From: Sipunculus nudus
Lineage: Eukaryota; Annelida; Sipuncula; Golfingiida; Sipunculidae
Direction: 5' to 3'
Length of the DNA stretch: 64,000 nucleotides
NCBI GenBank assembly: GCA_026874595.1
Contig: CM049315.1
Span: forward strand, 65,281,389 to 65,345,388
Both the position numbers and the translations under genes were made by a program. The notes under the pieces were generated by a model, which made no database searches, was not told the origin of the DNA, and worked only from the letters and a program-made list of their open reading frames with translations. Position 1 is the first letter of the stretch; every line of letters starts with the position of its first letter. Positions 46,804 to 59,539 of the stretch are shown one piece after another.

Positions 46804-47955
46804 TTGCCTCATAAAAGTAAAGCCCTTGTTTAAAGTGGGTTTTCATACAAAATTGGTGGACATTTAAATGAAGTTGTTAGGTATATCAGCTAAAGTTTTG
46901 AAATAAGTTTTCGTGAAAAAAAAACAAAAAAAAAAACATAATAATGGATATACTTATTTTAGGATGACATTGGTTTTTAAAAGCAGTGTATGACAACCAT
47001 TACAGAGTTATTACAATTTTTTATCATGTGAAGGGGGTGCCAATATGAGCCAGCCATTTAGAAAAACCTGTGATCACTGGACAAGCTTGGCAGGCGGCCT
47101 GACCCAGCCATCTGACGGCGGTATCACACAGTTTCGTCTGCTGCTGGGGCCAGAATGCCTGCAGCGCACCTGGCGGATACTGATTTGCCTAAAGTTGTTC
47201 CTCTTCATCTCATATATAAAGAAAGTGTCAAAAAGGACCCAGTACGTGTGAAATACTAAACACGCTGGTATAATAATTAAAAGGTCTATGTACGTACCAA
47301 ACCTATGCGCTGATCAGCGCGCAGATCAGCGTTTTATACTACAGACTGCTGATCAGTACTCTGACAAACTGCCACCTGGGCTGAACACAAGGAGCGGCTA
47401 TCTCAAAAACAGCCCAGATATGAAATGCAGCAGATACCACCTCAGTTGCAGTTCCTTTACCTCATAACTCTTTAAGATATTATACTCACGATAAGCCCCG
47501 TGGTGGCACGTAATTGTACCTGCTTGAACAGTGTGTTTAGATGTTATGGTCAGTAGGCCTACAGCCATTGAGTCAATACTACACAGGTAAGCGCAGCATG
47601 TACAGTTTATTTATATAATATAAACTAATACGGCCGTGTGTAAAACTCGTACCATATTCCTATGGATCCTAGACCCCAGTTGTGTAAATATAAGTATACA
47701 ATCTGCGCAGCACTTGTTGTCGCCCTGTGTGTTTTGTGCCTGTCCGAGTGACAGCGCCTCTGGTTACACGTACTCTCTCTTTCTCCGTTTTTTCTCTCAG
47801 TCTCACTTTCCACAGGCCCTTGAAATCAACATTCATGAAAACATGTCTAAATAGCCCCTATATAGCCTTATATAACCCGTAGTAATATGAAGACACAAGG
47901 TAAGAATTAACTGTCCGACGACCCACAGCAACCTGCAGTATAAATTATTCATTTG
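46804..47955. other. Unassigned sequence
   Basis: No recognisable gene. A palindrome-like CTGATCAGCGCGCAGATCAG is at about 47310-47329. ATGAAGACACAAG followed by GTAAGAATT near 47887-47908 looks like a short first exon with a strong donor, but nothing else supports a gene. A 68-codon open frame at 47045-47251 has no motif. Confidence 0.4.
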
Positions 47956-48650
47956 CACTCGGGCTAAACCTAATTGTTGAAGCTAGATACTTATTTTTCA
48001 GGGATATAACATTTAATCAAAATTCAATTGTATAATTGAAGTAAGATCTGAATTTTGTCAAAAAATTTAAGTTATTAGCATAAATATTAAATCAGTACCT
48101 TAAATTTTGCCCATATTTGACCATGGCACTTTTTCCCTGTAAGTGCTGTCACGGTGGATTTCATTTTCACAGTATGTTCACATAAACATTTCATCTGTTA
48201 AAATCTGAACTTTTAAACCAATTTCAAGATAAAAAACTGTAGATTTAATTCAAGTTTTCCAGCACCCTGTCAATTATTTTTTACTTCAAGCAGTTGATAT
48301 GCAGTGTACTCAGCTGCCAGCTTTCAGCGCCCTAGGGTGTTATGAAATCTGTTCACTCCTGGCCAGCTCTGTCTAGGTGATCTCAGTCAGGCTGTCTGCA
48401 GTAACTACAACAGAGAGCCTCTCTCTTTCTTTCTCTCTCTCTCTCAACCCCCCCCCCCCCTCCCCTTCTTCTCTGCCTCCACCCAACCTCAAAGTTATGA
48501 CAGACATGTGTACAATAAACAAGATGAATCTTATAATTTCACATTTTTTTCCAGCAACCAGCAGTAACCACAGAGACTCCTCCCCCCACCCACCCCTTCA
48601 AATCACTGGACTAATAAGATGAATCTAAAAATTTCATTGTTAAATGCATT
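47956..48650 (+). repeat. Dispersed repeat family D, copy 1
   Basis: Landmarks in order: AGAT/GGGATATAACATTTAAT, CAGTACCTTAAATTTTGCCC, TTTCCCTGTAAGTGCTGT, TTCATCTGTTAAAATCTGAA, a CT-rich then poly-C tract (48421-48461), and CAACCAGCAGTAACCACAGA with ACCCACCCCTTCAAATC. The same landmarks occur in the copies at about 50520-51530, 59540-60850 and 62640-63115. No coding potential. Confidence 0.8.
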
Positions 48651-48961
48651 TTTTTTTGTTTAAACTTGAACAATTTTGATTTGCGTAAACAAAATAATTT
48701 TCAGGATTTGAATCCTAATATTCAAATGTGATAAAATATCAGGATCTTATGTAATTTCTCATTGACATGTTAAGATTTAATAAGATATACATTGTAGCAT
48801 TTCATTCATATCTCTTAAAGTTGGCTGGGCCTTGATATGAATAATACTGTTAAACTTAGTTAACAAGGAATGCTGGACAAACTTTTTTGGCATTAATTTA
48901 AAGCTCATGTAGCCATATATTAAACTACTGAAAACTTAATTAAATTCACACTTGTTTTTTA

Positions 48962-49967
48962 TGCCCCTGCCACAAAGTGGCCGGGGCATATAGTTTTACC
49001 CATGTCTGTCCTTCCGTCATTCCGAAATCAAACAGTTGTACAGACTTTTTTTGGCAATGCCTGCAGATATTGGCCTGATTTTTGGTGTGTGGGCAGATAA
49101 TGACCTGTTACAGATAGAGTTCGCGTTTTGTCCCGGTTGACCTACTTTTGACCGTTTTACGGCTCCTAAACTTAGAAAATTTCATGAAAAATAGAAATTA
49201 TCATGACAAATACACATGTACAGACTTTTTTTCGCAATGCCTGCAGATATTGGTCTGATTTTTGGTGTGTGGGCAGATAATGACCAGTTACAGATTGAAT
49301 TTGCGATTCGTCCTGGTTGACCTACTTTTGACCATTTTACGGCTCCTTTACTTAGAAAATTTCATGAAAACAAATTTTCATGACAAATACACATGTACGG
49401 ACTTTTTTTCCCAATGGCTGCAGATATTGGCCTGATTTTTGGTGTGTGGGCAGATATTGACCAGTTACAGATCGAGTTAGTGTTTCATCCCAGTTGACCT
49501 TTTTTTGACCGTTTTACAGCTCCTGAACATAGAAAATTTCATGAAAAATAGAAATTTTCATGACAAATACACATGTACGGACTTTTTTCACAATGCCTGC
49601 AGATATTGGCCTGATTTTTGGTGTGTGGGCAGATATTGACCAGTTACAGATCGAGTTCACATTTTGTCCTAGTTGACCTACTTTTGACTGTTTTACAGCT
49701 CGTAAACTTAGAAAATTTCATGAAAAATAGAAATTTTCATGACAAATACACATGTACGTACTTTTTTTCGCAATGCCTGCAGATATTGGCCTGATTTTTG
49801 GTGCGTGGGCAGATATTGACCAGTTACAGATCGAGGTCACGTTTCGTCCCTGTTGACCTACTTTTGACCATACGACACCTCCTGAACTTAAAAAAATTTT
49901 ACAAAATTTAACAAATGTTTTTAATTTGCCCCAGGCGGGGGCATTCGTGTCGTTCCGACACATCTAG
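48962..49967 (+). mobile_element. Helitron-like family B with five ~178 bp internal repeats
   Basis: The 5' end has a 29 bp palindrome (48961-48989: ATGCCCCTGCCAC, AAA, GTGGCCGGGGCAT; one mismatch). The 3' end has the hairpin GTGTCG-TTC-CGACAC (49947-49961), then AT, CTAG (49964-49967) and T. Inside, GCCTGCAGATATTGG with surrounding sequence repeats five times at about 178-180 bp. Hairpin-CTAG-T is the Helitron 3' signature; the 5' end is not TC, so assignment to a classical Helitron is partial. Confidence 0.6.
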
Positions 49968-50027
49968 TTTATGAAATGTATCCTTTCATATATCTTGTTT
50001 AATTATAACACTAAGGCCCATTTTTAG

Positions 50028-50700
50028 CTCAGCAGACTAGTCATCTGAGCTTTTGTCATGGTCCATTGTCCGTCGTCCATTGACTATATAGATAAGTCAT
50101 CTGAGCTATTGGCATGGACCTTTGTCCGTCGTCCCTCCATCTTTCCAGGCTTCGTCCTGACGTCCGTTAACAGGGCACATTTTGAAACCTTTTGACCTAA
50201 AAATCTAAAATTTGACATAGAGTTAGATGTCCCCAGAATCTCCTAATATACCAAAAATTGGGTCACTACAACTCAGTTCCTTTGAGATTATAAGGAAAAC
50301 CTCTGTTTTCCATAAAAAAAACTATCGTTACACTTGAAGACTGCATAATATCAAAACCACTGATCTGATATTGATCATATTTGACATAACAGTTCCACTG
50401 TATATTTCCCATGTACATACCAGAATTTGGGTCAGTATTGTGTAATTTCTTGAAGTTATGTGTCCAACCATAATGGCTTTTGTAAAAAAATCAGGAAAGA
50501 TATTTGCTCACATAACATGAGAATTGTTGAAGCAAGAGACTTTTTATCAGGGATATAACTTTATTTCATCAGGACTTAATTGTATACCCCAAATTAGATC
50601 TGTATTTTGCACATTTTTAAGTTATCAGCATAAATATAAAATCAGTTGCTAAAATTTTGCCAATCTTTGGCCATGGCACATTTTTAGCTCAGCTGACTTT
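50028..50700 (+). repeat. Dispersed repeat of the AGCTCAG...GTCCGTCGTCC type
   Basis: It starts near TTTTAGCTCAGCAGACTAGT with a local duplication (CATCTGAGCT...CATGG...TTTGTCCGTCGTCC twice, 50041-50080 and 50099-50135). It contains TTAACAGGGCACATTTTGAA and TGATCTGATATTGATCATAT. A second start of the same kind is at about 50684-50760. Sequence further on grades into family D. Confidence 0.65.
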
Positions 50701-51530
50701 AGCCATGGTCCTTTGTCTGTCGGCCATCCGGCCAGCTGTTAACAGGGCATGTTTTGAAACCATTTGACCTACGAATCCAAAATTTTGCATAGTTAGATGT
50801 CCCTAGAATCTCCTAACATACTGGTTACAAGGACTTTGTTCCTTCGAGATATTAAGGAAAAAACTCTGTTTTCAATAAAAAACCCATTGTTACATTTCAA
50901 GACTGCCCAATATTAAAACCACACATCTGTTATTGATCATTTTTAGTATGCATATTCTTCTTTAAATTTTCTATTTACATTTTACAATTTGTGTAATTTG
51001 TTGAAGTCATGTCCCTTAACATAATGCACCTTATATATTTACTCACTTAACATAAGAATACTCAAAGCTAGAGACTTTTTTCAGGGACACAACTTCATTT
51101 AATTAAGATTCAATTGTATACCAAAAATTAGATCTGGAATGTCTAAAATTTTATAAGGTATTTGCATAAATTTATATAAAATCAGTACCTTAAATTTTGC
51201 CTGACCTTGGCCATTGCACATTTTTTCCCTGTAAGCACTGTTGCTTATATTTTCATATCATGCAGGTTAGGATTTCAGCTTCTAAATTCTGAAATTTGTA
51301 AGGAATGACCAAAAGCTGTAGTTTTTTAAGTTTTTATTTGAACATGTCACACCTAGGCTATACTGAAACCCCTCTTATATGTACTCATGTTGACCTTTCA
51401 GGCCGTTTATGTATGCTTTTGAAGGGAGGCATACTCTGCAGCCAGCCAGCTCTTGGTTGGCTTCAGCTGGATCTAACTGTCCAAGCCCCCTCCTATTGTA
51501 GTTATTTTGGCAAAAAATATAACAATTAAC
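50520..51530 (+). repeat. Dispersed repeat family D, copy 2
   Basis: Family D landmarks are present (GGGATATAACTTTATTTCAT at 50550, CAGTACCTTAAATTTTGCCT at about 51184, TTTTCCCTGTAAGCACTGTT near 51222). A second AGCTCAG-type module lies inside (50684-51000). Copies of the two families are interleaved, so the boundaries are approximate. Confidence 0.65.
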
Positions 51531-51609
51531 AATAATTTTAAAAAGAATTATGGGTTTATTAAAACAACTTTAAGAAAAATTAATGGAAAAGGAATTTTAT
51601 AATTAATGA

Positions 51610-51925
51610 GTAAGGCCAAAAAAATATAAAAGGTATGGTTCTCGGTCACTGCCCACATCAATTTTAAACCCCCGCATCAAAAATTTTTATTTTGATTTTC
51701 CAAAGTTAGTTACCAATTTTGAGCTACAGCCGCTCGGACATTTCTTTCAAGAAGATAAAATCATACACTTTCCTTTGTTATGTAGTACTTTTACTTGTTT
51801 AGCAGAATAAATCTGTTATTATCATGCTTTTCCCTTATCATTTTACATTTTTATTGAAACATACCAAAAAATTAAAAATAAAAATCCACCCGCCCGCATT
51901 GATTTCTGAAAAAAAGTGCCTGAAA
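51610..51925. mobile_element. MITE copy 2, opposite orientation to 44419-44740
   Basis: The left end, AAGGCCAAAAAAATATAAAA followed by GGTATGGTTCTC, matches the right end of copy 1 in reverse complement. The interior follows through CAATTTTAAACCCCCGCATC, and the right part contains CACCCGCCCGCATTGATTTC. The far terminal arm is incomplete. Confidence 0.75.
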
Positions 51926-54212
51926 AAATTGAAATATTTAAAAAATTAAAAATATTACTTAGAAAAGTGCTCATAAAAGATGTTAATATGTTTGACTAAT
52001 GACATTTAGACTCATGGTTGTATCAGCTGTTTCATTATACTAGGTTAAAAATAAAAATTTAAAGTACTGATCCCTTCATTTCAGTTAATAAAATTAAACA
52101 TGCCCAACTCTAGTTTGCTCATTGTATGATATATTGGGTGTTTTGATCCTTGGGCTATTTTTAACACATGTACAAGTTTCAAAGCTGAGATTACTTTTCT
52201 TTTTTTTTTTTACATGTAAAACAAATATTCCTTGTCACAGGTCACTATAAAAAACTAAACAACTGCAGTTCATGCATGTTTAGTAAAACTCCACAATCAT
52301 TAGTACCATATTTTGTATTGTCATATTTTCTCAGATAAACATCTAGTCTTACATCTGAGAGAGATGTACATAATCAATTCATTTATGGCATAAATGTCTT
52401 AAGATATACAGTGAAATCAGTACGCTCTTTACACAGCTTTAACTATAGGCTTGGTACCTATATCGTAAGTGCTGTTTGTTATGACCTTGTATCCTGAATT
52501 TCCACACCAGAGGGGAGCACTGTATCTTTGTCCAATCAGGTGAGACCTTGTGGAAGACACTGCCAAGCAAGGAATACACGAAGCCAATCATGTTCATTTC
52601 GTTTTGATTGACAGCTCATCGTCCCGGTTACCGTCTGAACAGGCCACAGGCTCAGAGAGAATTGCCCCAGCCGGTGAGCTGTAATTCAAACGAAACTGGA
52701 TTCACATTATTTGAATTTTATTTTCTATACATAAAAATGAACATTATTTGAATTTTATTTTCTATACATAAAAATGAACAAGATTTGTTCTTCAAGTGTT
52801 ATGAATAGATATATAATGTAAGACTAAATAGCTTTCATTTTACATGTTTCAGAACAAGCGTTAATTTGCCACTGCTGTATAAAATAGTCAACTATATTCC
52901 CGTCAGGTGACACCAATATCTTGTAAAGAAAAAAATGGAAAATAGAATCATATTCACAAACAGCGGCCCGTGGTCATTTGCGTGTTCGCTCGCTTGTGTA
53001 AGCATCGGATGTTTTTGCCGAGCAATTCTTAAACAGACTTTGATGTCAAATGTACAGAGGTCAGTGCCATTGGTAAAACCCCAATTGATTACACAATACT
53101 CTTGCCTCTAGCACCCAAGCTCAAACGCCCATGAATGAAGCTCGTTATTTATAACTAGGTGCGGGGTCGCATGCTGGTTGTCAGCATCCAGGTTCATCGC
53201 ATGAATTTTAATATACCACATTACCCAATTAAAAGAACAGCGGAAATGACCGAAATAATAGAATGGAAGTCTAATTCCACAGTATTTAATGACTGAAAGG
53301 GCCATATATTTACCCAACATCCTGGGAAACGGAACATCTGATGAGCAATCAGGCAAGTCCTATCTGCGTCAGCCGGACATTCAGGTCATATAGGTCATAA
53401 GCTTATATGTTGTTAATATATTCAAAATCTTCTGAACTTATTTATCCTGATTAATATGAATGTTAATTTAATTAAATTTCACATGGTGATTCTTAGTTTG
53501 ATCCAGTATAATCCTGTATTATCTGGATAAAACTGGATTAAACCTGATAAAACCCAGTTATATCCATGGGTTTTAACTTTTAGCCATTGTCCTGGATTAA
53601 AAAAGTTTTATCCCGATAAAAATCTGTGTATAAATATGAGACATTGAGTGAATACTAATTGTATTTGAATATGAAAACAAATATTCAATAGTTCCATCAT
53701 GAAAATGAAGTGAAAAATAATTGAAGATATTATTCACAATTTTATCAAATGGGAGACCTCGGGCCGGACTCAAACAATGGGCGGCTTAGTCTTATTTCGG
53801 TTCATTGCCTTCATACAAGCGTGTCTGTGGCATGCACGGTAATTGCGCTAGTTTCTCCAGGCATGCCCGCCCACCCTCCCACTTGCTATCATTTTTTCAG
53901 TTGGTGGTTACTGCTGTTTATAACCTTTATGTCGCTTGTATGAGGATGTTTGTCTCATTAAATGTGACATTAATTACCCCCAACCTATCGTTATGTTGTT
54001 ATTATTTAAAGTTGTGCACCAGTTTTGCTGATTGGTTATGATCGATAGTGCATGATGTTAGTCATGTGACAGTAATACATTTAAAGTTAATGCACATATG
54101 GTAGCATGAATAGCAGATCTTCTATAGGGATAAATACAAATACTAATTCAGGTAAAAAGAAAATATTTGAATGCAAGTGCAAATACATGAATACATTTAT
54201 AATATTATTGTA
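51926..54212. other. Unassigned non-coding sequence
   Basis: No gene seen. It includes a perfect 37 bp tandem duplication (52704-52740 and 52741-52777) and a stretch of GGATAAAAC/GGATTAAAC repeats in both orientations (about 53512-53625). An 82-codon frame on the minus strand at 53108-53356 has no motif and no splice support. Confidence 0.5.
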
Positions 54213-55339
54213 TCCACCAAAACGAAGTTATGCGGATACTATGTTTTTGACCTGGTTCTGCCGCCGCTGCCACGTTCATTTCTGAAGAACTGCTCTGAGA
54301 CTACTGGACGGATTTTTCTGAAACTTACACCAATAATAGGGTCACATGTGAACTGGTGCCTAATCAATTTGACTTGAACTCTGACCTTTCCTGTCTGCCC
54401 TGCGTCCATTTGTGTGTCTGTTTCCACCAATAAACCCACATATTTTGAGTACCGTTTGGATAGCTTTTTAACATACACAAAAAATGGTGGTGCCACATGC
54501 AACCATGTTTGAACACTGTCCATCTGTTTGTCTGCCTTGGGTTAAAATCACTCATATCTCCGCAGTGGTTTGACTAATTCACCTGAAATTTGGCATGCGT
54601 ATACAACCTGGATAGCTTTCTTGATTTAATGACTTGGGGCGCCACCTTCATTCATGTTCACGCTGCAGACATCCATGCTTATATCTCCGGACCTGATTGA
54701 TGTTTCTTCCTGAAAATTTGCATGTGTATAGATCTCACATAGCTTTTTACCATACGCAAAACTGGTGGTGCCACCTGGAACCATTTTTGCACAGCGGCCG
54801 TCTGTTTTTCTGCCATGGGATAAAATCACTCATATCTGGGCAGTGGTTTCCCGTATCTGCCTAAAGTTTTGCAGGTTCATACATCCTGAACAGCTTTATG
54901 ATTTTATGAAAGGTCGCACCACCTACTTTCTTGTTTACACTACAGATATCCAAGCTCATATCTCAGGAACCGTTTGAATGATTAGGCAAAAATTTTGCAT
55001 GTGTATAGATCTCACATAACTCTTAATCATACACAAAATTGGAGGGGCCACCTTCAACCATTTTTGTACAGCGTCCATCTGTTTGTCTGCCATGGGCTAA
55101 AATCACTCGTATCTGAGTAGTGGTTTGACTTATCTGCCTAAAATTTTGTGTGTTTATACATCTTAGTTTGCTTTCTTGATTTTTTTTGCAGTTGGCACCA
55201 CATACATACACATAGTCTGCAGACATTCATGTTAATATGCAACACACCTCACTCTATTTCTCCTTGCCACTCAATCCATGCAGTTCCACTCTGATTTTGG
55301 TGGATACACATAGTAGCTTGTTGACTACTCTTATTCTAT
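54213..55339 (+). mobile_element. Helitron-like family A, copy 3
   Basis: It starts TC after host TA with the terminal palindrome partly kept (TATCCACCAAAACG and TATGCGGATAC). It ends with a decayed hairpin and CTAT in place of CTAG (55336-55339). Internal units of about 278 bp are visible by ATCACTCATATCT (about 54549, 54827 and 55101). Confidence 0.65.
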
Positions 55340-55352
55340 TTTGAATAGTCAT

Positions 55353-55760
55353 TTATTGTATCCCCAGACAAAGTCGGGGGGATACTATGTTTTCATGACT
55401 GTCCCGCTGCCGCCGAATATAAATCTTGTTGGAGCGATAACTCAAAAAATACTTCACAGATCAAATACCTCTGCTGCATTGTAGATAAAGTAATTAGGTC
55501 AAGTCAAAACCTGTGTGACAATAGCACTCCTTTTCAAAATGAAAATAATATAAATGACATCAGCCCTCTTCCTTCTCCAAGGATTTTATCAAAATCTTTT
55601 CATAACTTAGTTAAACTCCATCATCTTCATAAATCAGCTTATATTACCACATAAAACCAGTATTTGACATTGTCTACTCCTTCTTCCAATTCATATTTTA
55701 TGATCATAAATAACAGCTGAGCACCGTGACCCATTGGTCCCTTGATTTTGTAATAAAATA
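55353..55760 (+). repeat. Dispersed repeat family C
   Basis: It starts with a palindrome-like TGTATCCCCAGACAAAGTCG and GGGGGATACTATG, the same layout as family A but a different sequence. It ends near GAGCACCGTGACCCATTGGT followed by CCCTTG. The same end, GAGCGCTGTGACCCAAGGGT, is seen at 60092-60111. GACCC...GGGTC can form a terminal hairpin. Confidence 0.55.
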
Positions 55761-56055
55761 TATTTCATAAAAATTCTTTTACTACAAATAAAAACAAATA
55801 ATTTCTATTTTTATCCTTATTGAATCATTCAATGGTTTCAGGCTACAATATCAAATATTACACAGTGCAGATGCAATTTATTTTTTGCCTTTTTAACTTG
55901 CTTATAAAATTTTTGGTTTAAGCTCATTTGGAAATGGTAAATTTTAATTTTTCTACAGCATTTTTTTTGGGTAAATAAATAAAATGTGTATAATTATGCT
56001 TCAGCTCATGTCCATTGTTTTTTAATTTGCAGGGTTTCGTATGTTCCCAGTGGAT

Positions 56056-57000
56056 ATATTTGTATCCCCTAAGTCGGGATGGGGAGTGTACAAAGGTTAA
56101 GACACAGTCGTGCCACCGCCACCTCCGCCAGAGAGATTTCTTTTGGGCAAGATAACTCAGGAAAGATTTCACGGATCTTTACCAAACTTGACATGTGCAT
56201 ATAAATGGGTAAGAGAAAGAAGTCTATCTTAAAAGGGGTCATGACCTTTACTAGGAGAGTGACCTTGACCTTGAATAGGTCCAACTTTGCTGAAAATCCC
56301 ACAAATTCTTAAATATCTCCATAAATATTCAATGGATTGATTAAAAACTCAAGTTGACCAAAGATCTTGGATGGCATTGTCATTTACTGGGAACTGGTGG
56401 CGACACCTATTATCCTGTATTTGTTTTCACACCTTTTAATACACCCTCCATTGCAACGTGACAGTACTGTGAGCATTATAAGTAAAAAAACTAATAGACA
56501 TTTTTTTCATATTATGCATATATATAGATATGGGTTATTGAAATAGGTATATTGAAATTGGGGTCATGACCTTTACTATGAGAGTGACCTTGACTTTGAA
56601 TATTTCCATATTTGGTAAAAATCACACAAAATCTGAAATATCTCAATAAGGGATGCATTGGTTAATCCAAAAATCTAATTAACGAAAGATTTTGGTTAGC
56701 TTTTTCTTCTGCAGAAGACAGATGGCGCCACCTTGCGCTGTTTTCTTGCTTTTGCGCCTTTAAATACCCCACCATTGCCACTTGACAGTACTGTGAGCAT
56801 TATAAGTCAAATAACTATTTGACAGATTTCTTTCATATTATGCTTATATATAGATACGGGTTATGGAATGAGGTATATTTTACTTGGGATCATTACCTTT
56901 CCTTTGTGCCTTGACCTTGAATATTCCAACATTTGGTGAAAAATATTGTTTCTCAAGTTGTTAGATGGAAGAAACCATGGTGGCTTGCCAAGTGTCAGGC
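56056..57000 (+). repeat. Dispersed repeat family F with ~325 bp internal repeats
   Basis: It starts TTTGTATCCCCTAAGTCGGG. GTCATGACCTTTACT with GAGAGTGACCTTGACTTTG occurs at about 56239 and 56565, and a third degraded unit lies near 56889. Minus-strand open frames at 56069-56302 are shadows of this repeat. Confidence 0.65.
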
Positions 57001-58685
57001 TATGCTTCTTTAGATGGGGGGCCTTATCTTTAAGGGGGGGGGGTTAATTGTCTGGGAATACTTTACAGCACTTACAGTGCTAAGAAATGTATAGTTACAT
57101 ATATATTACAGAAACTTAGTTGAAATACTGAACATTTACAAATACATGTTTGTGATCATCAGAGGTTCCTGCATCTTTCATGTAGTCCATGAGGGTGCAC
57201 AGTCAACACAACCACTAGGATTTTATACAAATATTCTCAGAATTCATCAATATCAGCTGAGCAGGTCTACCTAGATTTCAGCAAGCAACAAACAGACAGG
57301 AGGATAAACAGAGATCCAGATAACATAACATTCATCAGGATTTAAATAGATGAGCTTAGTTTGTTGTTGATTCATTGCAGAATGTGTGGGCATAATAATA
57401 AAGAAGAATGCTGTTAGAAACTGAAGAGGTCTAAAGCCCTTTTGTCAGCTAGGGGAATGGATTGGCAGACAAAAATGTTTTGAGAAGAATCTGAAAGTAA
57501 CAGGAAAAAAATGAGAGTATAAATAAGAGTCTGCTTATGATGGCGTAAATGATGGCGCAGAAGACTAAGGGTAAGTTTAACATCTCTCTTTACTTGTAGA
57601 ATTAATGTGGGTTAATAGGTGGATTTTCTTCCAGGATTCCTTGTGTTGCTGGTGGTCAAAAAGTGGGAGGTCATTTCAAAATTCTTAGGAATATCATCTC
57701 TCAAACAGCAGATAAACTTATGGATTAAAAAAAAATGGTTAACTTAGAAGAATAGTCACATGAGAATATGTCACAAACTGAGGAAGGTTCCATGTGTTGC
57801 ACTGATTTATAAAATCGAACCAGTCTGTATCATTCACATGTCATCACTCTTCCTGTCATCTTGCAAGTTTGAAGGAAATCAACTCAAGGAGTTCTCAAAT
57901 TTTCCAGTAACAGTTCTCAGTTTTCTCTTTCACCCATTGAATGAATGAATATTTTTATTCAGGTATGTTGGCCTCCGGCCCATAGAACCAATACAATAAA
58001 ATACATTTTTCTGTGGAGTTCATCCAAGGTAATGCAAATGGCACAAGTCATTAAAAGAAATACTAGAACATTACTAATGCCAACAATAATACATGGTAAA
58101 ATAACTAACCAACAACCTTTTGTGTAAACCCGTTATGTCATTATCTGGATAGCTCTGTGTTAAAAGCACATTTACTATTCCAAGCTATAGACAGTTAGAC
58201 ATGCTGCAACAACCTGATTACTATGCTGCCCTCTACAGGCAGAACATAACACTTATATTTTACCATAATTCCTGATGCAAATCTGTGGTGGTGTTAACTG
58301 GTATAGGTTTATGCATGTGTCATATCTTAAGTGTTGACCATACAATAATGATTTATAATGTTGAAGCAATATAACTCCCATCAATATAAAGTACATTTGT
58401 AGTAAAACAAAATAATTATAAACATACATTAATTTAACCAATAGTATAGATACACTTGTGCAGCTGTTGCCCCACACCTTGATCAATATACATCTCTCTT
58501 TTTCTAACGGGGTGGCAAATATACGTAATAACATTATTTATGGTATAACTATTTTTACAGGACAGGTGCTGATTAAAACCATTCATATTGTAATGAACAG
58601 TGTGTTCAATTAAATACGTTCTTCTTAATGTCACATATAAATTACATTCCATGAAAATGAAACTCATCATGAAAATTATGTACAA
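57001..58685. other. Unassigned non-coding sequence
   Basis: No recognisable gene, tRNA or repeat copy apart from a short G tract (57040-57050) and ATTTTTATTCAGGTATGTTG near 57950. Confidence 0.5.
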
Positions 58686-58689
58686 ATGT

Positions 58690-59523
58690 AGCCCTTTGAT
58701 AGCTTTATAACATACACAAAAAATGGTGGCTCTACCTGCAACCATGTTTTCACAGTGTCCATCTGTTCATCTGCCTTGGGTACAATCACTCATATATCTG
58801 CAGTGATTTGAAATTCGGCATGCGTTTACATCCTGGATAGCTTTCTTGATTTTATGACAGGTGGCGCCACCTACATTCACGTTCACACTGCAGACATCCA
58901 AGCTGATACCTCGAGAACCATTTGACCGATTGGGCCTCACATAGCTCTTTATCATACACAAAACTGGAGAGGCCACCTGCAACCAGTTTTGCACAGTGTC
59001 CGTCTGTTTGTCTGCTGTAGGCTAAAATCACTCATATCTCTGTAGGGGTTTGACATAACTGCCTAAAATTTTGAAGGTTTATACATCCTGGACAGCTTTC
59101 TAGATTTTATGACAGGTTGCACCACCTACATTCACGTTCACACTGCATACATCCAAGCTGATACCTCGGGAACCATTTGACCGATTGGGCCTCACATAGC
59201 TCTTTATCATACACCTAACTGAAGGGGCCACCTGCAACCATTTTTGCACAGCGTCTGTCTGTTTGTCTGCCGTGGGCTAAAATCACTCATATCTCTGTAG
59301 TGGTTTGACTTTTCTGCCTAAAATTTTGCATATATATACAACTTGGACAGCTTTCTGGATTTGTGGTAGTTTGCACAACCTACATATACATTTCAGCTGC
59401 AGACATCCATGCTAATATGCAACACACTTCAATCTATTTCCCACTCATCCATGCCTCACTTCACCCGTTCCACTCTGACTTTGACGGATACATGTAGTCG
59501 CTTGTCTTCTACCGGTATTCTAG
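58690..59523 (+). mobile_element. Helitron-like family A, copy 4, 5'-truncated
   Basis: The copy begins inside a ~278 bp internal unit (GATAGCTTTATAACATACAC) and contains about three units. It ends with the family hairpin region, decayed on one arm (GTAGTCGCTTGTCTTCTAC), then CTAG at 59520-59523 and TT. Confidence 0.65.
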
Positions 59524-59539
59524 TTTACAAAAGTTATTG

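Noticed and set aside
47887-47908. Short first exon (ATGAAGACACAAG followed by GTAAGAATT)
   Set aside because: A single good donor motif with no promoter, downstream exon or homology.
56069-56302. 77-codon minus-strand frame
   Set aside because: It is antisense to the TGACCTTGACC-type internal repeat of family F, which gives similar frames wherever it occurs.
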